Numbered from the stretch's first letter, positions 22,351 through 31,398 are shown. The stretch is 64,000 bases of DNA from a virus (IMGVR_UViG_3300027730_000007:1-64000), one strand, 5' to 3'. Notes: generated by a model not told the origin, from the letters alone. Made by a program: numbers and translations.

Positions 22351-24156
22351 TTAAATGCCATATCTAGGTGCACCATTAACATAATTGTATTGAATATTAG
22401 CATAATTTAAATCACAAATATTAAATTTAAATTGTGATATACCACCAATAAAGGTACCACCAAAGTTTTCTTCTATTGGTAAACCAGCATCTTTAGCATC
22501 TGGTCCATCAAAGGTTTGAGTTTCAATTAACCCCTGACTACCACCACCAATGCTTAAATTAAACGGCACACCAACTTGTTTTGATTTATATTCATTTAGA
22601 CGTTTAGCCATATGTTCTGGGAAATCATTTACAACATATTTGAGCTTTGAATTAACATAAAACATTAACTTACCTACCCGTTGACCTTTTGTTTCTAGTT
22701 CGCAATCAGTTAAATAATTTGTTACGTATCTAATAACAACATAAGACCACTCATTTGATGATACAATCCCTGCTTCAGAATAACCCTCTTGAATTGTAAC
22801 GCCACTGGTATATATTCTTTCACCACTAGCATTTGTTGAACAATCACCAGTAACGGTTAACATTCTATAACCAATTTTTCCATCACTAGTTATCCTAAAA
22901 CCTAAGGCATTGTCAATAATATCTAATCTGTAATCAACTTCAGTTTGAGGCTTGGTATTACCACTATAAGTCTCGATGGTTTTATTACCAAAACCATCGT
23001 TAGGATTATCACAACAAGTACTAGCTGAATAAGTTGTACCTCGACCATATATTAAAAACGGATTAGTGTAATCTGATATAACTTCAGCACTCTTGGCAAC
23101 CGAAATACCCTTGCCATCGTAAGTATAAACTGTTTTGGTACCTAACCCATCAATACTGCCATGATAATATGAAGAATAATGAGTATCAGTAGTTGTTGTT
23201 GTTGTTGTTCCTGTTGTGAATATAAAGCTATCTGTCGCACCAGTAAGTCTACTAGGACTAGCGTCATATGCTCTACCATAAATCAAGAATTGATTTGTAA
23301 TTAACTCTATTTCGATTTGTGGTGGGTCTAGAGGTATTGCGAAGCCATAATCACCAACAATCGAGACATCAGGTTCTTTTAATACCGTACAAAATGTGGT
23401 TACGGTACCAGTACATGCGGTTGTTGTTGCTGAACAAGCACTTAAACAACCAGTATTATTACCCTCAAATTGATTCCAAAACTTATTTTCGGCACGAGTA
23501 CCCATATAGAAGAAGAAGCCAGCATTATTTGGATATGTATCATTTAATGTTGTACCAGTACTATCACAAATATCTTGAGGGTTTAACCAAAATTCGGCTG
23601 ACCAAGCTTGGTTAACCCTAGTTGGCAATACTTCATAAGTACTTCCATCTATTTTATAATAACCTTGATAAAAACCACCACAAAATTGAGTATAGTCACC
23701 TTCAGTACCACCAATAACTCGTTCTGTTGGATAAACATATGTATCAGTTGTGCCAGTAACTAAATGCATCATAAATCTAGTCTCGCCAGATGGTATAATT
23801 AACGTGCTACCAGTCAATGCATCAACCAATGCATCATTTTTATAATCCAATGGGTCTTTTTCAAAGGTAACAAGACCATTATCAATACCAGTCAAACCAA
23901 TAGTATTAAAGGTATAACCAGTATTTACAGCATTATCCCAAGATACCAAGCTATAAATCGTTGAAGCCGTTGTAGCACTATTTGGGTATATACTAACATT
24001 ATCAAAGTCATACCAAACAACGAAACAATCACCAGAAGTTAAACCACCACTGGCTTGTATTGGGGTACTATCATTAGCTAAAAAGAAATCCCAATAATCG
24101 GAATTACTTAGTTTTAAATCTAACTTATTAAAATTAAAATTTTTTATGTTTACCAT
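22351..24156 (-). CDS. adhesin/fibre with lectin-like (LamG-type) domain
   Basis: 601 residues, rich in Thr, Gly, Tyr and Asn. It contains a beta-sandwich region (about residues 170-200 and 400-560) with WSAEFWLNP, then FFFYMGTRAENKFWNQFEG, then WSYVVIRYVTN and GKLMFYVNSKLKYVV. That order (an aligned W-x-V-hh-R-h strand, then hxFYVNxKL) is how LamG/concanavalin-type domains are recognised. A Cys-rich insertion lies near residues 240-265. It likely binds glycans on the host surface. The gene follows the S74 fibre gene by 10 bases and probably shares its promoter. An in-frame extension follows its stop codon. Confidence 0.6.
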   Translation of the reverse strand: MVNIKNFNFNKLDLKLSNSDYWDFFLANDSTPIQASGGLTSGDCFVVWYDFDNVSIYPNSATTASTIYSLVSWDNAVNTGYTFNTIGLTGIDNGLVTFEKDPLDYKNDALVDALTGSTLIIPSGETRFMMHLVTGTTDTYVYPTERVIGGTEGDYTQFCGGFYQGYYKIDGSTYEVLPTRVNQAWSAEFWLNPQDICDSTGTTLNDTYPNNAGFFFYMGTRAENKFWNQFEGNNTGCLSACSATTTACTGTVTTFCTVLKEPDVSIVGDYGFAIPLDPPQIEIELITNQFLIYGRAYDASPSRLTGATDSFIFTTGTTTTTTTDTHYSSYYHGSIDGLGTKTVYTYDGKGISVAKSAEVISDYTNPFLIYGRGTTYSASTCCDNPNDGFGNKTIETYSGNTKPQTEVDYRLDIIDNALGFRITSDGKIGYRMLTVTGDCSTNASGERIYTSGVTIQEGYSEAGIVSSNEWSYVVIRYVTNYLTDCELETKGQRVGKLMFYVNSKLKYVVNDFPEHMAKRLNEYKSKQVGVPFNLSIGGGSQGLIETQTFDGPDAKDAGLPIEENFGGTFIGGISQFKFNICDLNYANIQYNYVNGAPRYGI

Positions 24157-24166
24157 GACTTTTTTG

Positions 24167-25732
24167 TTAAAAACTTTCTAAGCTACTTCGTTTCCAACCA
24201 TTAGTAGTCTTAATATATATGTGGTTATCATCCATAGTGATATTACCTACATTACCATATGTATCGTTAGATGATGTAGGTGTATATGCTGGTATTGATA
24301 ATGAATTTGGTTTAAAATCATTATTTGTTGTCCAATTACCATCATTATCTATTACTAGGGTTGCTGGTGTATCATTGTTAATACCATGTAAGACACTAAT
24401 ACCGCCACCAATGGCTGTTTCTTTAGTTCCACCATAGTTTAAATCGATATTATTGTCTTCAGCAATGATACTTTGTGTTTGTAGGTATGTATTTGTAACA
24501 TTTGACCCACCACTGTACATTTCTTTTACGGCCTCAACCAATAAAGCGGTTATATCCTTGTACTGAACACCTAAATAATTGTCGGAACCACTAGTAAATG
24601 TCAATTCTGGTACGATATTATTAACTTCTTGTGCAATAAAACCATATCTAACACCATCACCACCAGCATTTCTATCTTTCCAGTTATATGTTACGCCTCT
24701 AAGGTTAAGAACCTTATCTAAAGCGTTAGTTATAACCATTACATTTTCCTTAAGACGTATATCTGAAGCTTGATTTACTACGTTACCGTTAGCATCGACA
24801 CCAATATCAGTTGCACCTGGTCCAGCACCGATTGTTTTTATGTTTAAGCTATTAACATACGTAAAATTGTTGCTCGTACCAGTTATATTATCACCCAAAA
24901 CAATTGAACCATCACCACCAGCTATACTATTTTGACCATGTACGAAGCTAGTTAAGCCACTTGCAATTGATGAATAACCACCAGCATGTGAATAACCACC
25001 AATTGCATTATTTTGATGACCTTCAGTTAATGAATATTCACCAAGAGCCACTGATTCCCGATTAATTATTGATATACCAGTATTAATTGAGCCAGTAGTT
25101 GCCGACCAATAACCACTACCAGCTCCAGTAACAGACCATTGACCCTTACCTTCAGTGTTGGCACAAGTCCAAACATACCCCACTTGCGGTGACTTCGTTA
25201 TTATCAAATCTTCGGTTCTAGTAATACCCACGGTATCAACCCATATTGTACGACCAGAATAATCCAGTCCATTAGCGCTAATAAATTGTAAAGCATTGGT
25301 AAATATCGTTCCACTATATGCCCCAGCACCTAAGTTAGTCATAGATGTTACGAATACATCATAACTAACACCACTATAATTGACATAATAATTATAACCG
25401 TCAACAGTTGTAGCTGATGTAACACCAACAAAGTACCCATCAACATTTTGTGTTGTAGCACTGTTTGTTGGTGTAATAGCGGATAGCGTTGATTGAGCAA
25501 TACTCATGCTTGGATTAGCCCAAGTAAATACCGTTGTACCAGAATTACCTGAAAATGAACTAACTAAACTTAATTGGGTTTGAGTAATCGCTGTAGTCGT
25601 TAAATCTGGGCCAGTTGTTAGTGCACTATAAGCTACACCAAATATAGTACCACCAGATAATATCGTGAAACTCTCTGGTGATTGTTTGACTTGTCTATTG
25701 TTGGAAAAATCTAATTTTGTTCTAAACGACAT
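24167..25732 (-). CDS. tail fibre with internal S74 chaperone peptidase domain
   Basis: 521 residues from ATG 25732; an ATG at 25945 in the same frame is implausible because it would span the promoter. The central part has beta-helix-like head repeats, including GGYSHAGGYSSIASGLTSF and SIAGGDGSIVLGDN, as in YadA-type adhesins. Near residue 322 comes SDIRLKENV, then VLNLRGVTYNWKDRNAG, YGFIAQEV and PEL: the S74 intramolecular chaperone, whose serine/lysine dyad cuts after trimer folding. About 125 further residues follow, ending in a WKRSSLESF tail, so the domain is not terminal. A late-type promoter stands upstream. Confidence 0.75.
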   Translation of the reverse strand: MSFRTKLDFSNNRQVKQSPESFTILSGGTIFGVAYSALTTGPDLTTTAITQTQLSLVSSFSGNSGTTVFTWANPSMSIAQSTLSAITPTNSATTQNVDGYFVGVTSATTVDGYNYYVNYSGVSYDVFVTSMTNLGAGAYSGTIFTNALQFISANGLDYSGRTIWVDTVGITRTEDLIITKSPQVGYVWTCANTEGKGQWSVTGAGSGYWSATTGSINTGISIINRESVALGEYSLTEGHQNNAIGGYSHAGGYSSIASGLTSFVHGQNSIAGGDGSIVLGDNITGTSNNFTYVNSLNIKTIGAGPGATDIGVDANGNVVNQASDIRLKENVMVITNALDKVLNLRGVTYNWKDRNAGGDGVRYGFIAQEVNNIVPELTFTSGSDNYLGVQYKDITALLVEAVKEMYSGGSNVTNTYLQTQSIIAEDNNIDLNYGGTKETAIGGGISVLHGINNDTPATLVIDNDGNWTTNNDFKPNSLSIPAYTPTSSNDTYGNVGNITMDDNHIYIKTTNGWKRSSLESF

Positions 25733-25743
25733 TTTGTGTGTTT

Positions 25744-25759
25744 TCTTATAAATATTCTG
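25744..25759 (-). promoter_or_regulatory. candidate phage late promoter (leftward arm of divergent pair)
   Basis: Minus-strand ACAGAATATTTATAAG, 12 bases before ATG 25732. A rightward copy lies 10 bases away. Confidence 0.5.
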
Positions 25760-25768
25760 TCTTTTGAT

Positions 25769-25784
25769 TATATTTATAATAAAA
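25769..25784 (+). promoter_or_regulatory. candidate phage late promoter (rightward arm of divergent pair)
   Basis: TATATTTATAATAAAA; TATTTAT ends 15 bases before ATG 25793. Confidence 0.55.
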
Positions 25785-25792
25785 GACAAATT

Positions 25793-26269
25793 ATGGCTAC
25801 ATTTAAAAAGAAAGACATAATGGAATTGGTTGGTGGTGATATTTATTCTAACGGTGGTGATAAGAATACCAACGGTGACAGCGAAATTGAAACTGGTCCA
25901 GTACAGAAATCTTATACTGATAATTCTGATTATGAAAAAGGCCAATCAACGACAACGGATAAAGTTACTAGTCGCTATCGACAAGATATACCTTGGTTCG
26001 CAACATACTCGTATGGTGGTAGGCGAAGCCTTGGTGGGTTACAAGTATATGAATCCAACACAAGGGTTTTAACTAAAAATTCAGTTGAAGAAAAGATAGA
26101 GGACTTGGTTAAAAAAAGCAAAGCAACAGATATAAACCCAAAAGATTATAATCCTAAATTGGCTAATATCTTAGATGAAATAAATGATACCGATTTAACT
26201 GAGAAACAACTAGAAGAATTAAAAAAAGCTATAGAAGATAAGGTAATGAAAAAACTTAAAAATCTATAA
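25793..26269 (+). CDS. unknown small acidic/charged protein
   Basis: 158 residues from ATG 25793, chosen because the late-type promoter lies just upstream. The first 60 residues are Asn/Asp/Gly/Ser-rich and probably disordered (YSNGGDKNTNGDSEIETGP). A central segment RQDIPWFATYSYGGRRSLGG may form a beta element. The last 60 residues are a Lys/Glu/Leu-rich helix ending KAIEDKVMKKLKNL. It leads a plus-strand set of five tightly packed small genes (25793-28168) ending in a strong terminator. No family recognised; a minor virion protein is plausible from the late promoter. Confidence 0.55.
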   Translation: MATFKKKDIMELVGGDIYSNGGDKNTNGDSEIETGPVQKSYTDNSDYEKGQSTTTDKVTSRYRQDIPWFATYSYGGRRSLGGLQVYESNTRVLTKNSVEEKIEDLVKKSKATDINPKDYNPKLANILDEINDTDLTEKQLEELKKAIEDKVMKKLKNL

Positions 26270-26270
26270 T

Positions 26271-26723
26271 ATGGCAAATCAGAATCTAAAGAATAAAACC
26301 TATAATTTAGATGGTGATGAATTTAACTATCAAGCATTGGCTATGCAACAGTCTAGATTAAAAAAAGCACAAGAAAATTGTCAAAATGATAATGATTGTG
26401 GTGAATTTAATAAATTGGGTGGTGTTTCCAAACTTAATCGTTTAGATACAATAATTGGCAAAGAACAAGATGTTGATTATCAAAAGAAAAAAGTTGGAAT
26501 GGATGCTGGTAGAGAAAACCAATTCATAAAAACCCACGAAAAAGATAAGGATAACGCCAATCCAACAGGCATTGGTGGTATACCTAAAATAAATAAAGGT
26601 TCCATTAATAGAAAAATAATGTCTAATAAGGAAGTATATAATGAAAATTTAGATAAAGAAATATATAACATTAGATATTTAATAGAATATATGAATAATA
26701 ACAATAAAAAACAAAAACTATAA
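26271..26723 (+). CDS. unknown small charged protein
   Basis: 150 residues, starting one base after the previous stop. Rich in Asn, Lys, Gln and Asp with few hydrophobic runs, so mostly disordered or extended. A CQNDNDCG pair of cysteines lies near residues 37-43, and a GIGGIPKINKGSINRKIMSN stretch in the last third. The C-terminus is a helix IRYLIEYMNNNNKK. No family recognised. Being in a late-promoter operon points to a virion or assembly role, weakly. Confidence 0.5.
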   Translation: MANQNLKNKTYNLDGDEFNYQALAMQQSRLKKAQENCQNDNDCGEFNKLGGVSKLNRLDTIIGKEQDVDYQKKKVGMDAGRENQFIKTHEKDKDNANPTGIGGIPKINKGSINRKIMSNKEVYNENLDKEIYNIRYLIEYMNNNNKKQKL

Positions 26724-26726
26724 GCT

Positions 26727-27110
26727 ATGCCAGTAGGAAGTCCGTATAATGGTGGGCAGTCACCTTTAGAAGCTGCTGCTATTGCTCAAAGAGCATTTTT
26801 AATACCAGCAAACACATATAATAATGCTGCCGCAGCAAATGAATATAGCGCAACGCACACAAGAGCGCTATCAGATACACTTACGCCAATTTATGGTAAG
26901 GGTTCTGGACAATTCTTGGATATCGAAAACTATGCTGGTGTTGGTGGTGAATGGGACGTAAACGGTAACCAATCAAACTCTGTTGGTTCAGGTAGAAACC
27001 CATTATTAACACTAAATAGTGCTACTTGGGGTTATGGGCCAGCTGGCTTGGGTTACAGTGTTTACGTAAGTCCTAATACATCATTAAACATAGGTCAAGT
27101 AATTATCTAA
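26727..27110 (+). CDS. unknown small structural-type protein
   Basis: 127 residues. Gly, Ala, Ser, Tyr and Asn rich, with few charges. It begins MPVGSPYNGGQSPLEAAAIA and runs through GSGQFLDIENYAGVGGEWDV to a beta-looking C-terminus LGYSVYVSPNTSLNIGQVII. This composition suits an extracellular-type beta protein such as a capsid decoration or fibre-tip subunit. No enzymatic motif is seen. Third gene in the five-gene operon; starts 3 bases after the previous stop. Confidence 0.5.
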   Translation: MPVGSPYNGGQSPLEAAAIAQRAFLIPANTYNNAAAANEYSATHTRALSDTLTPIYGKGSGQFLDIENYAGVGGEWDVNGNQSNSVGSGRNPLLTLNSATWGYGPAGLGYSVYVSPNTSLNIGQVII

Positions 27111-27111
27111 T

Positions 27112-27573
27112 ATGAAGCTTTACAATTTATACGAAACAGTTATATTAGAAGAAATTGCTAAAAATCGAAGGATTTTAAGCGAAGGCGCTAGTATTGATGA
27201 TGTTAACTCAGCTATTGAGGGTAAGTATAATGTAAATATTCTATACCGTGATAATGTAGATACACCACCAAGCAAGCGTTATATTCAAGTTTATAACTTA
27301 AGTAAAACAAAAGCTGGTAATGATGCGATAAGAGCTTATCAAATTTTTGGTGGTTCTAAGACAACACCAAAAACTGGTGCGTGGAAGATTTTTAGACTTG
27401 ACAGAATCGAAGGTTGGTACCCAACAAATATGAAGTGGCAAAAACCAGTATCGGATTTAGATTCTAGTATACCTAAGTATAATCAAAACGGTGATAGAAC
27501 TATGTCAACGGTTATAAATAAAGTAAACGTAGCTCAAAAACCAGAATTACAACAACAACAACAAGCATTTTAA
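27112..27573 (+). CDS. small protein with candidate prohead-protease leader
   Basis: 153 residues. The leader MKLYNLYETVILEEIAKNRR continues ILSE then G, placing an (I/L)-x-E junction at residue 24. T4 internal head proteins begin comparably with MKTYQEFI-type leaders. The mature part would be beta-rich: an RYIQVYNLSK strand, a GAWKIFRLDRIEGWYP strand and a poly-Gln end (residues 146-151). It is fourth in the operon starting at 25793. I infer an internal or head-associated protein; no family recognised. Confidence 0.55.
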   Translation: MKLYNLYETVILEEIAKNRRILSEGASIDDVNSAIEGKYNVNILYRDNVDTPPSKRYIQVYNLSKTKAGNDAIRAYQIFGGSKTTPKTGAWKIFRLDRIEGWYPTNMKWQKPVSDLDSSIPKYNQNGDRTMSTVINKVNVAQKPELQQQQQAF

Positions 27574-27574
27574 T

Positions 27575-28168
27575 ATGGAACAAACACCACCACCAGTAGA
27601 TATAAACAAATTAAGGGGTATATTAGGTAAGGCTAAACAAGTCATGCATAAAGTAGAAGACACGAAGCCAATAAAATCTTCTCCAAACGGCAATAGTTAT
27701 GTTACTGAAAACTATGAACAAACAAGCCCTATTTATAGTCCTAATGATGAGCGTGAACCAGTTTATGCAACACCTACGCTAGCAGATTACAGACCAACAA
27801 ATACACAACCAGCTAGCTACTCCAAAGAACAAATAATGGCTTCTAACTTACCTCAAGCTATTAAGGAAGCGATGATTAATAAACCAATACCACAACTAAG
27901 TGGACCTAATCATACATTCTCATTACACGATATTGGCTCATTAGACCCAGAACCAGTACGACAAAAACCAAGAGTGAATGAGGGTATTGGTCAGAAGCCT
28001 AGTAATATGATTACAATTTCTGAAGGTAGATTGAATGAAATGATAGAAGAAAAAGTTAATGAAGTTCTACAGAGAATATTACTTAAAAATATAACAGAAC
28101 AAACAATTAAGAAGACGGTTACTACGCTCATGAGGGAAGGTAAATTAGTAACCAAAAAGAAAATATAA
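27575..28168 (+). CDS. unknown protein with C-terminal helical segment
   Basis: 197 residues. Residues 1-140 are Pro/Thr/Asn/Gln-rich and probably disordered, with a repeated TNTQPAS-like low-complexity character. The C-terminal 60 residues are helical: MITISEGRLNEMIEEKVNEV, then a KTVTTLMREGKLV end. That helix resembles the ITES/EGRL leaders of the other small proteins, but here it is internal. Last gene of its operon, followed by a strong terminator at 28171-28197. Confidence 0.5.
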   Translation: MEQTPPPVDINKLRGILGKAKQVMHKVEDTKPIKSSPNGNSYVTENYEQTSPIYSPNDEREPVYATPTLADYRPTNTQPASYSKEQIMASNLPQAIKEAMINKPIPQLSGPNHTFSLHDIGSLDPEPVRQKPRVNEGIGQKPSNMITISEGRLNEMIEEKVNEVLQRILLKNITEQTIKKTVTTLMREGKLVTKKKI

Positions 28169-28170
28169 TT

Positions 28171-28197
28171 AAAAAGGCCAAATTTGGCCTTTTTTTA
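28171..28197 (+). terminator. rho-independent terminator
   Basis: Stem AAAAAGGCCAAA / TTTGGCCTTTTT with a run of seven T, three bases after the stop at 28168. Confidence 0.9.
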
Positions 28198-28244
28198 TTT
28201 ACTAATGTTTTGGATTAATTATATTAGGGTATTAAACTAATATA

Positions 28245-29510
28245 ATGAAAAAATTAAGAGTCTTAGTAGTCCCTAGTGACAGAACTGGCGTTAGCCATTT
28301 TCGCAGTACAAACCCACATTTAGCGTTGGAAAATAACTATCCAGATGAGTTTCATGTGGATATTGATTATGAACCAGAATTAGATAATGATGCTTGGTTA
28401 AAACAATATGATATAATTCATTATCATAGAACACTAGGACCATATCAAAATATGAAGGCCCTATTGGCTAGGCTAAAGGCTTTAAATATAGTTACGATAA
28501 TGGATATTGATGATTATTGGGAGCCTGGAAAACATCACCCAGCATATGAACTAATTAAATCAAGTGGACTAGACGCTATGATTAAAGCTAATATAGTATT
28601 AGCTGAGAACGTAACAACTACCACACCAATATTTGCTGATGAAATAAAGCCACTGAATAAGAATGTTTTTGTTCTACCAAATGCAATTAATCCAAAGGAA
28701 GAACAATTTACACCTAAGTTGGAACCTTCAGATAAAATACGTATTGGATGGTTAGGTGGTTCCAGTCATAGATATGATTTAGAAATTCTAAACGGCTTGG
28801 TATCTAAATTACAAACAGCTGGTCTACTCGATAAGATACAATTTGTATTATGTGGCTTCGATACTAGAGGTTCACATACAACCATCGACCCAGTTACGAA
28901 ACAACAAACCGTTAGACCCATAACACCAAAAGAAAGTGTTTGGTATACATATGAGCGTATCTTCACTGATGACTATAGAATAGTTAGTCCAGAGTATAAG
29001 GAATATCTAATGAAGTTTACTCAAGAGGAATATCCAAATGTTCATAATGAACCATATCGTAGAGTTTGGACCAAACACATATCAACATATGCGACTAATT
29101 ATAATCTATTTGATATATCACTAGCACCAATCGAAGAACATATTTTTAATAAATGTAAGAGTCAATTAAAGGTAATTGAAGCTGGTTTTCATAATAAAGC
29201 AATCATTGCCCAAAACTATGGCCCATATCAAATTGATTTAACCAATGCTATCGAATATGGTGGTGTTTTTAATGATGAGGCTACTGGTATCTTGATTGAT
29301 ACGAGCAAGAATCATAGTGATTGGTTTAATGCCATTAAGAAGCTTGTTAAGAACCCAGAAATGATTGGAATTCTACAAAATAACCTTTCTACTAAGATTA
29401 AGGATATTTATTCAATAGATAACGTTACTAAACAGAGAAAAGAACTGTATCAAAGCTTGGTTAGTGAGATGCAAAGTAAAAAAGAATTAGAGTATGCAAA
29501 AGAAAACTAA
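28245..29510 (+). CDS. GT-B glycosyltransferase
   Basis: 421 residues. The N-terminal half (MKKLRVLVVPSDRTGVSHFR, then YDIIHYHRTLGPYQNMKALL and IVTIMDIDDYW) and the second half (IRIGWLGGSSHRYDLEIL, then PIEEHIFNKCKSQLKVIEAG) are the two Rossmann-like lobes of a GT4-type retaining glycosyltransferase. The E-x7-E region is represented by the KVIEAGF segment. It would transfer a sugar from a nucleotide donor. First gene of the long sugar-related plus-strand region; starts about 50 bases after the preceding terminator. Acceptor unknown. Confidence 0.72.
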   Translation: MKKLRVLVVPSDRTGVSHFRSTNPHLALENNYPDEFHVDIDYEPELDNDAWLKQYDIIHYHRTLGPYQNMKALLARLKALNIVTIMDIDDYWEPGKHHPAYELIKSSGLDAMIKANIVLAENVTTTTPIFADEIKPLNKNVFVLPNAINPKEEQFTPKLEPSDKIRIGWLGGSSHRYDLEILNGLVSKLQTAGLLDKIQFVLCGFDTRGSHTTIDPVTKQQTVRPITPKESVWYTYERIFTDDYRIVSPEYKEYLMKFTQEEYPNVHNEPYRRVWTKHISTYATNYNLFDISLAPIEEHIFNKCKSQLKVIEAGFHNKAIIAQNYGPYQIDLTNAIEYGGVFNDEATGILIDTSKNHSDWFNAIKKLVKNPEMIGILQNNLSTKIKDIYSIDNVTKQRKELYQSLVSEMQSKKELEYAKEN

Positions 29511-30171
29511 AAATAATAATTTTTGGGTAAAGCTATATGTATTTTATCTAAGTATTAAAAGTAGATTTTTTATTGAACCTTATCTTAGGTACAAAGAAAA
29601 TACATCTAAAGCCAAAAAACAAAAGGAATATATACGTGGTTTTAATTCTCTTACTGGTGTAGATTACACTAGAGTATTATCTATAATGGATAAAGATAAA
29701 AATAGACCAGATAATTATTATGAACATATAAATGAAGAATTAACAAAGCATCGTAAATTGATGCAATCTCAAAAATTTAGCTATACACCAAAATTTTATG
29801 AGCCAGAGATTATTGACATACATAATGAAAACTTAAATCCAAATGCGCCAAGTCTTTTGGAATTGATATACAAGGAAGAACTAAATGGTTTAAAACAATT
29901 GTATAAACAGGAACGGGACCTTGGGTATCATCCACGAAGTTGTTATGCACCTTCATCTAAAACTGAAGACGTAGCAATAAAAGCTGCTAAGGTTGAAAGC
30001 TTCAATGATTTAGAAACCAAAATAAATAACATTCTTAAATTGGAACATGAATTATCATATATGTCTAAATTTATACCTATAATTGGGGTTGCTGGTACCA
30101 AAAATGAGATTAAACCAATTAAAAAAAGTTGGTATAAACCTATGGGTAATTTATTTAAAAATAAATCTTAA
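29494..30171 (+). CDS. unknown protein
   Basis: 225 residues, starting 17 bases inside the previous gene. The N-terminus has an aromatic-rich, Lys-flanked segment VKLYVFYLSIKSRFFIEPYL that could bind a membrane or protein partner. The rest is a helical, Lys/Glu/Leu-rich protein with LLELIYKEELNGLKQLYKQE and VESFNDLETKINNILKLEHE segments. No family recognised. Translation is probably coupled to the glycosyltransferase before it, so a supporting role in glycan assembly is possible but unsupported. Confidence 0.5.
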   Translation: MQKKTKNNNFWVKLYVFYLSIKSRFFIEPYLRYKENTSKAKKQKEYIRGFNSLTGVDYTRVLSIMDKDKNRPDNYYEHINEELTKHRKLMQSQKFSYTPKFYEPEIIDIHNENLNPNAPSLLELIYKEELNGLKQLYKQERDLGYHPRSCYAPSSKTEDVAIKAAKVESFNDLETKINNILKLEHELSYMSKFIPIIGVAGTKNEIKPIKKSWYKPMGNLFKNKS

Positions 30172-30178
30172 ATCTGAC

Positions 30179-30209
30179 TTGTTAGTTTGAAAAATTTGTA
30201 GTAGCTTTG
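30179..30209 (+). promoter_or_regulatory. host-type promoter of HD-like / dUTPase cassette
   Basis: TTG at 30179-30181, 20 bases, TAGCTTTG at 30202-30209: an exact TTG-N20-TAnnTTTG match. The ATG is at 30244. Confidence 0.7.
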
Positions 30210-30243
30210 TAACTATATAACGAGTTATAATAAAAAAATACAA

Positions 30244-30807
30244 ATGGCATTAGACCAAACTAAGATTGTCGCTAACACAAAGAAATATTTTGATACAGCG
30301 ATAAAGAACGGGTTCATGAACGATGAACTAATGACCTTCCTAGGTGAAGATTTTATAAAGGCACCAGCCTCATCAATGACAGAATATCATAATGCTTTTG
30401 AAGGTGGTCTAGTTGACCACCTTTTAAGGGTTGCATCGTATGCTGTTAAAATAAACAATGCCTTACCAGAAGAAGATAGAGTTGACCAAACATCTTTATT
30501 AAAGGTATGTTTATTACACGGCATTGGTAAAGCAAAGCTATATGTACCATGCAAATCTGAATGGCATCGTAAAAACTTAGGTAAGATGTATGAGTTTAAT
30601 GAGGATATCACATCTATGCGTGTTAGTGAACGTAGTGCTTATTATGTATTATCACATGGTATTACACTAACCGATGAAGAATATGCCGCTATTTTATTCT
30701 TCGATAAGACTGACGACAAGATGTCAGAATACCATAACTCAATGGTTGGCGAATTACTTAAGATGGGTAATGTATTAGCAATCAAAAACGCTCAAAAAAA
30801 TAATTAA
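30244..30807 (+). CDS. HD-domain-like protein with altered HD motif
   Basis: 187 residues. The layout is that of an HD phosphohydrolase: YHNAFEGGLVDHLLRVASYA (His49 and His59), then LLKVCLLHGIGK where the family normally has LLHDxGK, then LSHGI (His138) and FFDKTDD. The metal-binding Asp is Gly93, so the signature HD is HG; the codon pair is CAC GGC, one base from CAC GAC. Active homologues hydrolyse nucleotides or nucleic-acid phosphates. This copy may be inactive, use another ligand, or carry a mutation. A host-type promoter precedes it and it overlaps dUTPase by one base. Confidence 0.65.
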   Translation: MALDQTKIVANTKKYFDTAIKNGFMNDELMTFLGEDFIKAPASSMTEYHNAFEGGLVDHLLRVASYAVKINNALPEEDRVDQTSLLKVCLLHGIGKAKLYVPCKSEWHRKNLGKMYEFNEDITSMRVSERSAYYVLSHGITLTDEEYAAILFFDKTDDKMSEYHNSMVGELLKMGNVLAIKNAQKNN

Positions 30808-31382
30808 TGGATACCATCGAAAAAATGAGGTTAAGAATCCAAGAGATTGCTGACCCAAATAATCCATATTCTCAAGAAGATTTTGACGTTGAGTTTTCAA
30901 GCAAAAATTTTACACATGATACCTCTACTTACAAGATAAGTGTTGGTTTTAAGAATGAATCAGATAACCAAGACCCAGAATACGCAACCTCTGGGTCTTC
31001 TGGTTTTGATTTAAGGGCCAATACCCAAACACCAATCATCCTCAAGGCTGGTAATCGAGCCATTATACCAACAGGTTTGTATTTTGAACTACCAGATAAC
31101 TTTGAGTTACAAATACGACCACGCAGCGGTCTAGCCGCTAAGAATGGTGTAACAGTGTTAAACACACCAGGTACCGTTGACGCTGATTATCGTGGTGAAG
31201 TTAAGGTGATTTTAATTAATCTATCCACTGAAGATTTCGTTATAAATCATGGCGATAGAATCGCACAAGGTGTACTAGCAACCGTAACTAGTAAGAATGT
31301 TATTAATTTACTAAAACGAGATAATATCTCATCAAACACTGAACGTGGTTCAGGTGGCTTTGGTTCAACAGGTATATCATAA
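30807..31382 (+). CDS. dut: dUTPase
   Basis: 191 residues with all five motifs of trimeric dUTPases: SGFDLRAN (1), RPRSGLA (2), GTVDADYRGEVKV (3), GDRIAQGVL (4) and RGSGGFGSTG (5). It converts dUTP to dUMP, keeping uracil out of phage DNA and feeding dTMP synthesis. Residues 1-50 are a non-conserved charged extension. It overlaps the HD-like gene by one base and precedes the IMPDH-like gene by 16 bases, forming a nucleotide-metabolism cassette under the host-type promoter at 30179-30209. Confidence 0.96.
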   Translation: MDTIEKMRLRIQEIADPNNPYSQEDFDVEFSSKNFTHDTSTYKISVGFKNESDNQDPEYATSGSSGFDLRANTQTPIILKAGNRAIIPTGLYFELPDNFELQIRPRSGLAAKNGVTVLNTPGTVDADYRGEVKVILINLSTEDFVINHGDRIAQGVLATVTSKNVINLLKRDNISSNTERGSGGFGSTGIS

Positions 31383-31398
31383 TAAAAACAAATAATAT

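Noticed and set aside
25733-25945. A longer N-terminus for the S74 fibre starting at ATG 25945
   Set aside because: It would cross the divergent promoter pair and the start of the opposite gene, and the added residues look non-coding (hydrophobic, Ile/Asn/Thr-rich).
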